Assembly: GCA_963995505.1 (NCBI GenBank)
Contig: OZ023192.1
Span: 1,022,001-1,086,000 of the forward strand
DNA: 64,000 nucleotides
Source: Hypericum androsaemum
Taxonomy: Eukaryota > Streptophyta > Magnoliopsida > Malpighiales > Hypericaceae
Direction of reading: 5' to 3'
The translations under genes were made by a program, and so were the position numbers. How positions within the stretch are numbered: position 1 is the stretch's first letter; every line of letters begins with the position of its first letter. The notes below the pieces were generated by a model. The model saw nothing but the letters and a program-made list of their open reading frames with translations. It did not search any database and was not told where the DNA came from. Positions 1 to 12,209 of the stretch are shown piece after piece.

Positions 1-1386
1 TAATATGCAAAAAATTAACTCCATTCCCGTATAACTGGCTAAGTAAAGACCGTAAATTTGTAGAAAATGTACCATCAAAATCGGTCGGGACCTAACCATT
101 GTGGGCATGCGGATGATCACGGACTCGAGATATCCGTATGTTCACGACTTTCTCGAAAAGACTTAATCTAGGCTTACATGGTTGAGTAGGAGCTTCATGT
201 CCTTCATCAAAATGGCCATACAATTGTTGTTGAAGGTCTCTAAGTTCTTCCTTTTGTTTCTGAATTTTGAGCTCCAATCTTCTTCATTGAGTCTTCCTGA
301 ACGTCAGTCGATGAGACTTCGGACACTTGCCCCCTGAGTGTGGGTTCAGTTTTCTTAGTATTTCCTTACGCACATGCATCGTATGATAACCTGAAGACCT
401 TATAGGCCGACACTCCTTGCGGGTTGTATCTCGCATGGTTCTTTCTTGGACCTCGAAAGTTCTTCCTTGGACACCCAAACCTTGAAGGGCTTTTTTTTCG
501 GAGAACTCCTTGTTCGATCGCCAATCAAGTGACCATATCCTTCTTAACCCATGCTTACTCAGGCAGCCTCTAGCCAGTGTCGGCTATGGCTGATTTTGGT
601 TGTGTGACTTGAGAAGACTCTTTGTAATTTGAAAATTTTAACGGTCGAGATTGGGCCGACATGTTAGGTTGTTGCTTCCATGCACTCTTGCTTGGTTTTT
701 GAGGAGGATTCAAAGACTTAACTTTATCATCATCATATATATTCTTTAATACGTGCATGTCTTGCCCCCAGGCCGGGATAATTTTGGCCGATGTAGGAGC
801 TTCAACTGCAATGTTGCAGCACTCTTTATACCCCTCGGGTGATGTAGAATTCTCACTGATATTTTGAGGATAATTTTGTCTCCCAGTGTCTTGTTGTTGA
901 GTTGAGACAGAATTGGGCAAGCGAAGGTGGTTCACTATGCATGGAACAAAATGTGACTCGGATCTCCGCAATGGATGACTCATTAGAGGCCCTAAAATTT
1001 TCTTTGCTGGTGAAGGCCTAAAGATTCTATTAGCCGGCGGAGGCCCTAGAATGCCTTTCGTATTTAATACAGTACTTAGGGTTGTCTCGGTTATCGATAG
1101 AACTTGTGATAGAACTTGTATCGAGAATTGCTCTTCCTTTTCCTTGAATGTGGGGACTGGCTCTTCCTTTCCCCGAATGTGGGGCTTGCTTGCTTGATGG
1201 CCATGGTGTCGGCCCACTATTGGCTTTACTTGTCTCAGAATCGTGTGAGTCGAAACCTTTTCGATATTCAATCTCACATACGCCACTTGATGGTACCTCT
1301 ATTGGGTGATTTGATACAGAGTTGGCTACATGTATTGCCGTAAATTCGGCATTCTCAAGCCTTCTTTTCAATTCTTGAATTGCCTC
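1..1386 (-). pseudogene. Degenerate coding-like region, unrecognised
   Basis: Several minus-strand open stretches lie here (1030-1371 and 570-1286 in different frames, 284-478, 92-277). The stretch ending near 1386 begins with a glutamate/lysine-rich segment (QELKRRLENAEF) that could form a short coiled coil, and an AG acceptor-like site precedes it. The stretch at 92-277 opens with a charged helix (KIQKQKEELRDLQQQL). No catalytic motif, zinc knuckle or known domain is visible, and two overlapping frames are open over 1030-1286, so the true frame is uncertain. It could be a decayed retrotransposon gag-like gene or a decayed host gene. I do not recognise the family. Confidence 0.25.
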
Positions 1387-2808
1387 CTAACTAATGAGAG
1401 TTAAAATCATGTACTTGATATATTCCATTAATTTGTACCACGTAGTTATACTATAACCTGCTTTACCATATTTATACCAAAGTATTCGAACATGGTGCCT
1501 CCTCCTGTATTCAACTTCCTCAACGAGAGTTTCAATATTATCAACCAAATAATCAGACAATTTAAAATCACTATAGTTATAATGAAACCATCTTGAAACT
1601 GCTAAGATTGTCTTCCCAATGGTCTCTCAATTAGCAAGTTTGAAGTTTTCAATACACGACAACCTTTCCCTAATGGCTATCAAAGACGTCATGCTTAATA
1701 CCCAAATTCAAAATCAAATTTCAAAACGACCAATTTTTAGTATTGTGGTTGTAACTTTTTCGTCCAAACTCCGATTGAAGCAATCTTAGTGTCCTTAGAA
1801 AGCTGAAAGATAGATCTTCAATTTTACCAGAAATAGATGTATTTAATATCGGCTGGAAAAAAGACCAAAACGCTCTCCGATGTTGACTAAATTTGCAATC
1901 AACTTACTGATCGACTAGTCTGTAGTATTTCGGTCGTATCTTCCTGGTACAAACTCCGATTTCAGCGTTCTTGATATACACAAAAAGAGAAAAGACCATT
2001 CTTTAACTTTTGTGATATAAAGTTTGTTAGATTCGGCTCAGAAAAGGACCAAAATACAATCGAAAGGCGGCTGACCTTGCTGGATGTCTTCTTTCAGCAT
2101 AACTTTTGACCATTTTCGTCCCTTTTGAGGAAGAACTCGAAACCTAAGTGAAAGCTCGTATGTTTGGATGCAACAATCACTATTCTTAGATGCATTTTTT
2201 AGTAACACCGAGCGTGGCAGAAATAATGTTGTGGATAAATTATGGTAGAACATCAAAACGAATATAGGAACGGGTCTGGAGTAGCCGTCCCAGAAGCGAT
2301 CGATCGAGTAGATAAAGATGGAAGAAGTATGGGAGCGAGAGGAGAAGATCTAGAATAGAATAGGTAGAGGAGAAAAGAATTAGTAGATGAGCAAAAACTT
2401 TATTGAAAATATTGGGGGGAGAGAGAGAAAAATATATAAAAGATAAAAACTATGAATAAGAATTTGATATTTGGTTTGTGAGTTTTTTTTCATGCCTATG
2501 CCAAGCTTTTATTATATATGAAAAACTAACCCAGTCTAATATAAGAAAATCATAGGCCGTATTCAAAACAGAAAAACTTAAGAGAGTCCCGGCCTAATAA
2601 GGAAAAACATACTTCCAAAACTTCTAAATCAATTTTGACTTTTTTTTGTGCCGAATTTCGAAAAGTCATAAACTACAAAATTGTATATCTATGTCTTATC
2701 TTTCTGTAACTTTTGAAATCACATCAATCTAATACTTGAACAGCAATTTATGATTATTTTACCATAATAGGTTTATCAAATTCGCGAATTAATTTTTCGG
2801 TCCAAGAG
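1387..2808. repeat. Intergenic DNA with dispersed-repeat motifs
   Basis: No convincing gene. Around 1720-2040 there are two loosely similar blocks with phrases such as 'aaactccgatt' and 'gtaactttttcgtcc'. The stretch at 2640-2700 ('aaaagtcataaactac') resembles the arms of the fold-back element at 31364-33191, so this is probably transposon debris. 2300-2420 is purine-rich. The open reading frames in this stretch have no recognisable motif. Confidence 0.35.
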
Positions 2809-2816
2809 TATTTAAG
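2809..2816 (+). promoter_or_regulatory. TATA-like box of alpha-glucosidase copy 1
   Basis: TATTTAAG lies 61 bp upstream of the copy 1 ATG. The same octamer, with a following TACAT.CACCC block, lies 61 bp upstream of the copy 2 ATG and 66 bp upstream of the copy 4 ATG. Sequence further upstream in copy 1 diverges from the others. Conservation and spacing fit a plant core promoter with a 5' leader of roughly 30 bp; the start site itself is inferred. Confidence 0.6.
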
Positions 2817-2869
2817 TATACATACACCCTTTTCTTGTACTAATTTCCTCCAAACACAAAACAACAGAA

Positions 2870-5800
2870 ATGGACGAGAGTCACAACAAGTACAGACCCT
2901 CTCACTCCCTTAATCTCTCACCTCTCTTCTTCTTCTTCCTCCAAACTTCACTTCTCATCTTGCTCCCATGGATTCCTTTGTCGAGTGGCCAAGAAGCTGC
3001 TGGGTATGGCTATGTTGTTACCGAGGTTGAATCTGATCTACTAAGAGGGTCGCTAACAGCTGAGCTTGGCAATATCAGTTCTTCCTCCGTTTATGGCGAT
3101 GATATCCCTACTCTCACCCTTTCCGTTAGGTAAACTCGAATTCCAAGATTTGCTGTTAAACTAAAATAATTTTCTCATTAATTAATCTAAATATTTGTTG
3201 GTAATATGATTTGTTAATTTTTTTGGTAGAAATATGATTTGTTAATTACCGACGATATTTTTTATGTTTCATTTCCTAGATCAGTAATAAAAAGTATTGA
3301 TGGCAATGAATTTTTGGTTTTTAATATTATTTTTGGGATTGGAAAAGTTCGGACAACTAATTTACTGGAAATCCCGATGTACACGCTCTACTTTATCTAA
3401 TTTTCATAAATGAAGTTTAGAGGATGTATGCACTTCGTTAATTAAAAAACTTACTAGGCATTCATATTTCTTTGATTTCCCATCTCCTTGTTCTCAAAGT
3501 TCTGGTGCCATTACCTTCTGGTCATCAATATTATCTTTAGTTTCCCAACAATTTTCTTCCTGGATATGATCATAGAATTTTGGAGTAATTAATTAAGGTT
3601 GTTTTAGATGTTTTTGAGGAAATTTTGTCGTGTTAGGTAAGGAACTCACAGTAATTATATAGTATTTCTCTATCTTATCATATCTTAAAAATACGACAGT
3701 TTTATCCTCTCCCTTTTTAAATATATTTCATCCAAATCCAACTCGATTTCCAGTGTGCTATCTTTAAAAAAAAAATTTGGTGGAAAGTGATCTATCTTAA
3801 TTGACAGCTATTCCAAGTCTCTATTTGCTTAAATTAAATTTTATTTTTGGCTTTACAATTTTTTTTCCCGGAAATTTCGGCTTTACATGGGGTGTTCGTA
3901 ACTTTATGTCGCTGTCTGATTTAATTGGGTCCTTTGGAATTTTTATTGGCTAGTGGTTAGTTGATTGCAGTCTTGGGGAACTATAAAATATTCCATCATG
4001 AATTCTAGACCGTTCTTTCACTTTTCTAATGATGAGATTGATAATTAAATGCCACATATTTTATCATTCTTGCAATTGATTTGATTTTTTTATTTTTTTA
4101 ATATTATCTTAAAAATTTTGGGTAGGACCAAACAGAATTAGATATATCTATTTTAGTATTTTTATCATTTTTAAAAATAAGATCTAGAAATAGATCCAAT
4201 CAAAATCAACGGGATCATTTAGTTTGAGATCCGAGTAGAGCCTAATTGCAATCCGTACATAGAAGTAAAATATATGGAATTCCGCCTTGTTTTATAATTA
4301 GAAAAAAAAATAGAATCTCAAAACCGGGGGTGGGGGCAAAATTGGTAGACGTTGCAGACTTAATTAGATTAAATCTTGGTATGGAAACTTAACAAGTGAT
4401 AACTTTCAAATTAAGAGAACCCCCGGAAGCCTAATTGCAATCTGTACTTAGTGGTAAAATATATGGAATTCTGCCTTGTTTTTGATGGAATTCTTGTGTA
4501 AAAACTGACGTGCAGTTTCGAGAAGAAAGACAGGCTAAGAATCAGAATAACAGATTCCGAGAAGCAAAGATGGGAAATCCCACAAGAAATAATCCCCCGC
4601 CCCCAACCAAAAACACAGGAAAGTGTATTATTATTACGAAGGAGGAACTCATTGCGCTACCACAACCACCAGATGCTCAGAGCCTCCTACAACCTCAACT
4701 CCGACCTCTCCTTCACCCTCCACAACACCACCCCATTCGGGTTCTCCGTCACACGCAAGTCCTCCGGCGACACGCTCTTCGACACTTCCCCGGACCCTAC
4801 GAACCCCTCCACGTTCCTCGTCTACAAGGACCAGTACATCCAGCTCTCCTCCAGTCTACCATCGGCTAGGTACGGGTGAAAACCAGTACATTGTACATAC
4901 TTATAAACTTGGGTACTTCATAACGATAGTTTTAATTTTCTACGGGGCTAATCTTGCGTTGTAAAATAAATTTGTTCAAAACAAATTAATTTAGACAGTA
5001 AGACAATTACACGATTTCTAGACTAATATACGATAAAAATTGATCGTTTATTCCCTTATATTACTAATGTACATGTTACTTATAAACGTAGGTACTTTAT
5101 AACTATAATTTAATTTTCGACGGGGTTAATCTTGTGTTGTAAAATAAATTTAGTCAGAACAAATTTTGACAAGTAAGACAATTATACATTTTCGAACTAG
5201 TACATGGTAAAATTTGATCGTGAACTTTCTGAAAGTAGTTTAGATACATAAGATAATTATGCTTCTTTCGGACTATTACATGATAAAATTATCGTTGGTT
5301 TAAGTGGTAAGAGATATAGAGACTAGAGTTACATACGTAAATCTTGGTTCAAGATTAACGAATGTCGAGAAAATCGTTTATTTATTATGATAATGCTCGA
5401 TTCTGAATACAAGAAATTACTCGGACAGGTCATCCATCTATGGTATTGGAGAGCACACAAAGAGCACGTTCAGGCTGGTCCCCAACACCAGCCAGACGCT
5501 GACCCTGTGGAACAACGACATCTCCAGTGCCATATACGACATCAACCTTTACGGGTCGCACCCGTTCTACATGGACGTCCGGTCGTCTCCTGTGGCTGGC
5601 AGTGCACACGGGGTGCTGTTGATGAACAGCAACGGAATGGATGTCGTTTATGGAGGCGACAGGATAACGTACCAGGTGACCGGTGGTATCATTGATTTGT
5701 ACATTTTTGCTGGGCCAACGCCCCAGTTGGTCGTCCAGCAGTATACTGAGCTCATTGGTCGTCCGGCTCCTATGCCTTATTGGTCATTCGGTATGTACCT

Positions 5801-8800
5801 AAACCCTTTTCATAATTTTCTACTAGCTTTCTAATAACATAAGTCGAAAATTTCTTGGATAGAATTAGTTTGTACGATACAAAACTATTTTCAGTCGTCA
5901 ATTTAGACCCGTTAAAGATTGTTGTGTTTGTTTATAAGTGTGAAATATCTGAAAATTATTTAATTTTTTATTGTTACTCGCACGACCTCTGTTCCATCGC
6001 ATGTTGGAACAATAAATTTTGTGAAAATTTTGACCCAAAAAGAATTAATTTTTTACAACATGAAATAGTCTTTGGCTTGTCAATTAGATCACTTTAGATT
6101 AACAACTACGTGTGTACTAGCCTTGTTTATAAGTGTACAAATTTTATGTAGACATTGTATTAAATTTTACGCCGCATATAAATTTTTTAACACGAAGCAT
6201 CAATAGGTTTGATAAAGATGCTTTGTTGCACATTTGCTTGCTGAGAAATGCCCCCTTCTCTCGTTTCTAAGGGAAGGCACTTCCCTTTTTAGAGTGATTG
6301 ATAACGAGGGACCAAGCTACATAATCAGGAGGGTCTGGCGATCCGTTTCGAAGGAGGGAGAAGTGCCTGCTCTGCCAAAGTATGCTTTATGGAATAAGGG
6401 ATATGATACGGGGTCTTGCCGGAAAAAACACACTTTATTCGATTTGGTCAGAGGGGTGATCGCATAGTTTAGTAAAGACAATTGCTTTCCCTCATCTATT
6501 TCGTTGCTAAATAGATCAAGTGGATCGCGTGACATTTTGTTGCATTGTAAATTAGTATAAGCTATAAAATCGGTTTAAACGATATAAGACGAGATTAATT
6601 CTGCAACTATTTTTTACAGTCATAATCTAATTAATATATCAGATCAGATTGATCTCGTTCTGATATTTCCTAAGTTTCCGCACAGGACTCCACCAGTGCA
6701 GATATGGGTACGAGAACGTGTCGGTTCTTGAGGGAGTGGTCGCTGGGTATGCAAAGGCAAATATCCCTCTTGAAGTGATGTGGACGGATATCGATTGCAT
6801 GGACGCCTACAAGGATTTCACACTCGATCCTCTCAATTTCCCTGCCGATCAAATGAAGGCATTCGTCGATAAACTTCATGCAAGTGGCCAAAAATATGTT
6901 GTCATCATAGACCCCGGTAAGTCTTTTAGATCAACTAGTAAAGTATTGGTCTTGGTTAATTAGATATTTCAAATTTCGGTTCCAAAAATACATATGCATC
7001 AAAACTCTGATAGGAGAATGTTATGTCGTTGTTTGTAGTCCAAGCTGACTTAATTTCATATTAATCTTCAAATTTCATGAAAGTGGACAAAAATATGTTA
7101 TTCATAGACCCCGGTGAGTTCTTACATAGATCAAATGGCGGTCTACGTTAATAAGACGTTTCAAATTTGAGTTTCAAAAATACATATGTATTGGAACTAG
7201 GCTGAAAAATATTTTGCCGATGTTTGTACTCCAACTTCCAACTTGACTTAAATTCGGATTAATCGACTAGTGAAATATCGATGCTTCCTCTGTACCACCT
7301 AATCGACTGTATCAATGTAATATCCGGTGCTCTACTGTGATTGTTCTTCCTCTGCAGGTATCAGTATAAATGAATCATATGCCACTTACACCAGAGGCAT
7401 GGAAGCCGATGTCTTCATCAAGCGCGATGGGGTTCCATACGAGGGCGTAGTCTGGCCAGGACCAACCTACTTCCCTGACTTTCTCAACCCGAAAGCCGAG
7501 GCTTTCTGGGGCGAGGAGATCCGAATCTTCAGGGATCAGCTCCTCCCTTTCGACGGACTCTGGATCGACATGAACGAGATATCCAACTTCAGCCCATCGC
7601 AGCCAACACCGAACTCCACCCTCGATGATCCGCCTTACAAGATCAACAACGGGGGAGTGCAGAATCCTATCAATGTAAAAACCATCCCTGCCTCGTCCCT
7701 GCATTATGGCAATATCACGGAGTACAATGTGCATAACATTAATGGCCTATTGGAGGCAAAGGCGACACAGGTCGGTTTGATCAATGCAACTGGCAAAAGG
7801 GCGTTTGTACTTAGCAGGTCGACTTTCGTCAGTTCGGGGAGGTACACCGCGCACTGGACGGGCGACGATTCCGCCACCTGGAATGATTTGGCTAACACGA
7901 TTCCTGCCATCATGAGTTTCGGACTCTTCGGGATTCCAATGGTTGGTGCTGACATTTGTGGTTTTAATGGAGATACTAATGAGGAGCTATGTCGACGTTG
8001 GATTCAGGTATAACACAGCCGTCCTTTTCTCAATAGTCAAAAATACTTAGTATTCATACATCCACTAGCTCGATTAATCCGGGTTAGAATCTTACACATA
8101 ACTCGAACTGCAGGTAGGTGCATTCTACCCCTTCGCAAGGGATCACTCGGACATACACTCGATCAACCAAGAGCTGTATGCCTGGGAATCAGTGGCTGCA
8201 ACGGCCAGGAAAGTTCTTGGCCTCCGCTACCAGCTGCTTCCGTACTACTACACACTAATGTACGAAGCTCACATCAACGGGACACCGATCGCAAGGCCGC
8301 TCTTCTTCTCCTTCCCTGAGGACACTAACACCTACGGGATCAGCCTGCAGTTCCTGATAGGCAGAGGGGTGCTGGTGTCGCCGGTTGTAGTGTCCGGGGC
8401 GAGCACGGTGGAGGCGTACTTCCCTGCAGGGAACTGGTTCAGCCTGTTCGACTACTCCGAATCGGTCAGAGTAGAATCAGGAAGGAACATCACACTTAAT
8501 GCACCTGATGATCACATCAATGTCCATGTCAGGGAGGGGAACATCTTGGCAATGCAAGGGGAAGCAATGACCACCGAAGCTGCTCGGAAGACGCCTTTTC
8601 GGCTCCTGGTGGCGCTTAGCGACAAGGAGAATAGCACGGGGGAGGTGTTCTTGGACAATGGGGAGGACTTGGAGATGGGAGGAGGCAACGGGAATTGGAC
8701 TTCGGTCAAGTTCAGTGGCGGGATATCCAGAACCACTGCGTCGGTCATATCAGAAGTCACGAATGGCGGGTTCGCTCTGAACCAAGGTTGGGTTATAGAG

Positions 8801-9019
8801 AAGGTGAGTTTTGTTGGGTTGGACAAGGATTTGAGTGGTGAGGATTACCAGGTACATGTTAGGACGGGATCCAACTACAGTGAGATGAATCCAATAGCAA
8901 GCTTCAGCACAGATGGACAGTTTTTGAATGCTGAAATATCAGAAGTCTCACTTCAACTGGGGCAAGAGTTTTACTTGGATATTGAGTTCAAGCAAGCCAA
9001 GCGAATTGGTGAGACTTGA
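2870..9019 (+). CDS. GH31 alpha-glucosidase, tandem copy 1 (six exons)
   Basis: Predicted exons are 2870-3129, 4516-4869, 5429-5790, 6686-6916, 7358-8007 and 8114-9019, all with GT-AG introns. They join without a stop into 920 codons, the usual length for plant GH31 enzymes. Exon 1 encodes a signal peptide (hydrophobic [18 protein letters not shown], cleavage probably after LSSG), so the product should enter the secretory pathway for the cell wall or vacuole. Exons 2-3 form the N-terminal beta domain. Exons 4-5 form the catalytic barrel, with MWTDID, the nucleophile motif WIDMNE and the acid/base region [10 protein letters not shown]. Exon 6 carries the C-terminal beta domains. The family hydrolyses terminal alpha-glucosides; the WTDID.MD motif favours alpha-glucosidase over alpha-xylosidase. 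Oddities: Cys replaces the Tyr of DIDYMD found in copies 2-4, and intron 3 carries a private insertion. Confidence 0.9.
3130..4515 (+). other. Intron 1 of alpha-glucosidase copy 1
   Basis: An AT-rich intron of 1386 bp between donor AG|GTAAAC and acceptor GTGCAG|TTTC. Most of it aligns by eye with intron 1 of copies 2, 3 and 4, which is how the insertions in those copies were recognised. A short local duplication of 'aatatgatttgttaatt' lies near 3205-3247. No coding sequence is seen. Confidence 0.75.
6196..6511. other. Insertion of unknown origin in intron 3 of copy 1
   Basis: Aligning intron 3 of the four copies shows about 315 bp present only in copy 1, between 'tttttaacacga' and 'agatcaagtggatc'. 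It is visibly richer in G and C than the surrounding intron and contains a 77-codon open frame (6234-6467) without a recognised domain. It has no clear terminal repeats or target duplication. The texture (short inverted repeat around 'gggaaggcacttccc', mixed base composition) would suit organellar DNA, but that is only a guess. Confidence 0.4.
7075..7210 (+). repeat. Degenerate duplicate of the exon 4 end and donor, in intron 4
   Basis: Intron 4 repeats the end of exon 4 and the start of the intron: 'catgaaagtggacaaaaatatg...atagaccccggtgagt' here against 'catgcaagtggccaaaaatatg...atagaccccggtaagt' at 6868-6920. The following intron text ('tttcaaatttg..ttcaaaaatacatatg') is repeated too. Counterparts occur in copies 2 (about 40434-40560), 3 (about 52198-52270) and 4 (about 62205-62260), so the duplication is older than the gene cluster. 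It carries a possible decoy donor site. Confidence 0.6.
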
Positions 9020-10680
9020 ATGATAATATTAAAATTGAATCTTTCAATAGCCTTTTTTATTTATAAGATTTGAACCGAAGATTTTGAAATAGTACTTGGA
9101 TCGTTTCTTGCGTACAAGACTTTGCCTTGGAACAACAAAGTAATATATTGATTTTAATTTGTACGGCCATGACATCTGATATTTGCTCAAACGGTGGCAT
9201 TTCGAAAGAGAAGAAACTCTAAACAAAATTGAATCTTTACGAAAACAAGATAACCAAAGCCTCAATTTTGTTAGCATTGGTGACGACTGAAATTCTTATA
9301 GCGAAATCTCATGCAGGGCAGTGTGTCAATGGCTGACTTTTCGGATAGCTTGCTTGAAAAAGTGTTTTTTTTTGCGAAAGGTGAATTTGTGAACTGAAAT
9401 GAATTGTTGAAATTGCACGTCTGATACAACTTATGATACATGATACTCGAGCTTGAGGATCTTCACGATATGAAGTTTTTCCAATTCCAAAAGAAAACTA
9501 TAAAACTATGTAACCAAGTGTACAAACTGTGCTTCAAGGAAGAAGTTTTTTGCAGCAAATAATAGTGATAACAGAAGATAGGATCTTGTATAACGAAGTC
9601 AACAGAGTCTGAGGATCGACTAATATCAGAACGTACGAAATGAAACGACGACGAGAATGTGACGCGAAACAGAATATTGTGATCACAACCATAATTTTAA
9701 TCTAAAAGGTTAATGTCTGGGCCAAGAGCTGAGGCAACAATCCTTCGTGTACAACTCATCCAGCTTTGGCGCCGAACTTCTGAACAAAGAACTCATCCAG
9801 TTTTCCCCAGTTAGGAGTGCCAGAGTTATCCGAGATGCCAGTAGGTAAAGATCTTATGCATCCTAGGATGTGCTTAACATCACGTAACAATGCCGAATTT
9901 TGTTGTCTATATTTTTATCTTAGCTGATGATTTAGATAGAGAATATGATAACAATGACTGAAGTTTCGGGCCAGTCTTGATTCTTGTGTCAACGGCCTAT
10001 GCGATCGGCTTTCTGCCCATGGTTTATCTCACGTAAGCTTCAGGGACATTGTCCGACTAAGAGTACAGGGGAGGAAACATAATTTTATACTAAAAATATG
10101 ATGTGGCCAATGGCATATCCCAAAACATATATGCATGGCACAACAACAGACATCGGTCCCATTGAAATAACCATCCACGCACCACTAGTTGCTTAGAATT
10201 AGTTAGCTCAATAAAGAAGGATATCTTAATTTTTCGTGAAGTGGCATGCAGAAAGAGAACAGACAATTCAAACTGCTCCAGCTAACCACAACCTTTGTCA
10301 GCGATAGAGCAAATGGGCTGGGTTGTGCATCAGTATCTTCTGGCCTGTTCCAGCTTTCTACAATATGGGGTAGCCCCCTAACATGATGGAGCAGCATTTC
10401 TCTCATTATTTGGACCAGCTTGGTATGAATTTCATCCCGGTGTATCTTATAATCCTAATCAAACTTACACCGAGCACAAGACAAATCCTAATCACCTCTT
10501 TGGTAAGCAGCCATATAGCTCAATACCACACCAAATCCAATTCATTTATTCATTTTCCTTGAACTACTCTGTTTGTTCTTGAACAACCAAGTCCAAAAAT
10601 AAACTTAGAATTCAAGAAAAGCCACATATCAAGTCGTTTCTCTTGAACGACCTCAATCCTAAAATCTATGTAATCAGTTT
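9020..10680. other. Downstream intergenic DNA of copy 1
   Basis: The first 70 bp resemble the region just after the stop codon in copies 2 and 3. A block at about 9750-9865 ('ggcgccgaacttctgaac') matches 42451-42530 and 53985-54065, but in copy 1 it lies about 670 bp further downstream, so copy 1 has extra DNA at about 9085-9745 or the other copies lost it. No gene, terminal repeat or RNA gene was seen in the remainder. Confidence 0.5.
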
Positions 10681-11019
10681 TGTTGAGTTATGTTGAGAAA
10701 TAAGCAATGGTGGAAAGCTAAAGGAGGGCTAGCAGACGCTACCCCCTAGTGACCGCTAGGTGGTGCTGACAGTCATTTCTTGTTTTGTTCAGACTCTTGT
10801 TTTGTACTCCTAGGATGATCTAGAAAAGTTTCTTGATGTACAAGAATTTGTCTCTATATAAGGACATGTTACCCTCAATTATGTATGGCTTTGTGGCTAC
10901 TCATCCATAAAAGTTCTACTTTCTTTCTGTGGACGTCGGCATTAGGCCGAACCACGTAATCTCTTCTGTCTGTATTCTTTGTGCGTTATTGCTCTCTTGT
11001 GGGCAAAATTCTTAGCAAC
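10681..11019 (+). repeat. 5' LTR of the outer copia element
   Basis: Starts TGTTGAGTTATG and ends just before a Met-tRNA-like primer site. It is shorter than its partner at 26043-26454, which has extra blocks, including a duplicated 'aaggacatgtttaccctagacta' segment. 'ctctatataaggacatg' near 10851 is the likely LTR TATA box. Confidence 0.65.
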
Positions 11020-11043
11020 TAATATTAGAGCTAAGGTCGAGGG

Positions 11044-11860
11044 ATGGTGGGTCACAACGCAAAGTTTGGGTTGGTGAAGTTCGATGGCTCATTGAATTTT
11101 GGGTTATGGCAAAGGCGTGTCAAGGATCTGCTAGTGTAACAAGGGATGGCGAGCTCGCTCTCGGAGAAGAAGCCTAAGAACATGGAGGACCAATAGTGGA
11201 AGGAGATGTAGGCTAAGGCGATGGCGATGATTCGCTTGTGTTTTGTAGATTATATGATGTATCACATCATGGATGAGAAGTCACCAGCTGAGGTTTGTAA
11301 GAAACTGGAGGCAAGGTATATGTTTAAGTCTTTATCGAATAAGGTTTATTTTATGCAAAAGTTTTATGGGCTTAAGATGATGGAGGGCTCGGACTTGAGC
11401 CAATACATCAATTGTTTCAATCAACTGGTTAGTGATTTAATACGGGTCGATGTGAAGTTCGGGGATGAAGATATGGTATTGTTGCTTTTTAATTCCTTAT
11501 CGAGTTCATTATATGGTTACAACTCTAATTTGGGGAAGAAAATCTCTGGTGTTGAAGGATATCACAAGTGCTCTATTAGGGCTTCATCGAAGGAGAAAAA
11601 CTGCCAATGAACTAATGGAAGGGCTGGTTGTGAGGGATAGCCATGATCGTTGAGAAGGAAAAGATGAAAGAGGATCCAAGTAAGGGGTTAAGAAGGTTCA
11701 AAGAAAATTACTTCGAGTGCGCAGGAAAAGGGTACATGATGAAGGATTGTCCAAGAAGAATTCGGACCACGAAGGACGATCAGCATCCAGGAATATGGCC
11801 TTATACTCGGATGGATCGGATGGTGACTGTCTTTCTATTTTTCAAGACCAAAGCACTCTG
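11044..11860 (+). pseudogene. Copia gag remnant
   Basis: Begins ATGGTGGGTCACAACGC and reads a copia-type gag N-terminus containing FGLVKFDGSLNFGLWQRR. In-frame stops follow within the first 100 bp (for example at 'ctagtgtaacaa'). The frame is open again from 11221 with a helical gag core (EVCKKLEARYMFKSLSNKVYF). A frameshift leads into a degenerate zinc knuckle (ECAGKGYMMKDC) near 11720. It cannot encode a full capsid protein. The minus-strand gag at 47172-47405 is the homologue in the second element. Confidence 0.7.
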
Positions 11861-12209
11861 ATTCTTGAATTTTAGACAACGCTTGTTCCTTTCACATAAT
11901 GCCCAATAGACTGTGGTTCAACACTTACTAGTTCATTGATTTAGGTACGATGACTATGAGTGATGGTTCTACTTATAGAATCATTGGCATAGGTGATATT
12001 CGGATTAAGATGTAGGATGGTGTTGAGAAAAAATTATGTGGGGCTAGGCATGTTACAAAGTTGGAGAGGAATTTGATCTCAATATGAGCCTTGGATTATA
12101 GTGGGTACATCTATAAGATTGTAGGTGGGCTAATTGAGGTGGAGAAGGATGCTATGATAATGATAAAGGATGAAAGAGATGCAAGAAGTACCTACATGTT
12201 ACAGGGAGG

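Noticed and set aside
4510..4964. Alternative plus-strand frames over exon 2 (Pro-rich readings)
   Set aside because: The frame giving [15 protein letters not shown] and [11 protein letters not shown] matches GH31 proteins and joins exon 1 in phase; the others do not.
7375..7734. Long minus-strand open frames opposite exons 5 and 6 of each alpha-glucosidase copy
   Set aside because: They recur identically opposite the real exons in all four copies, have no domains and reflect codon bias of the sense strand.
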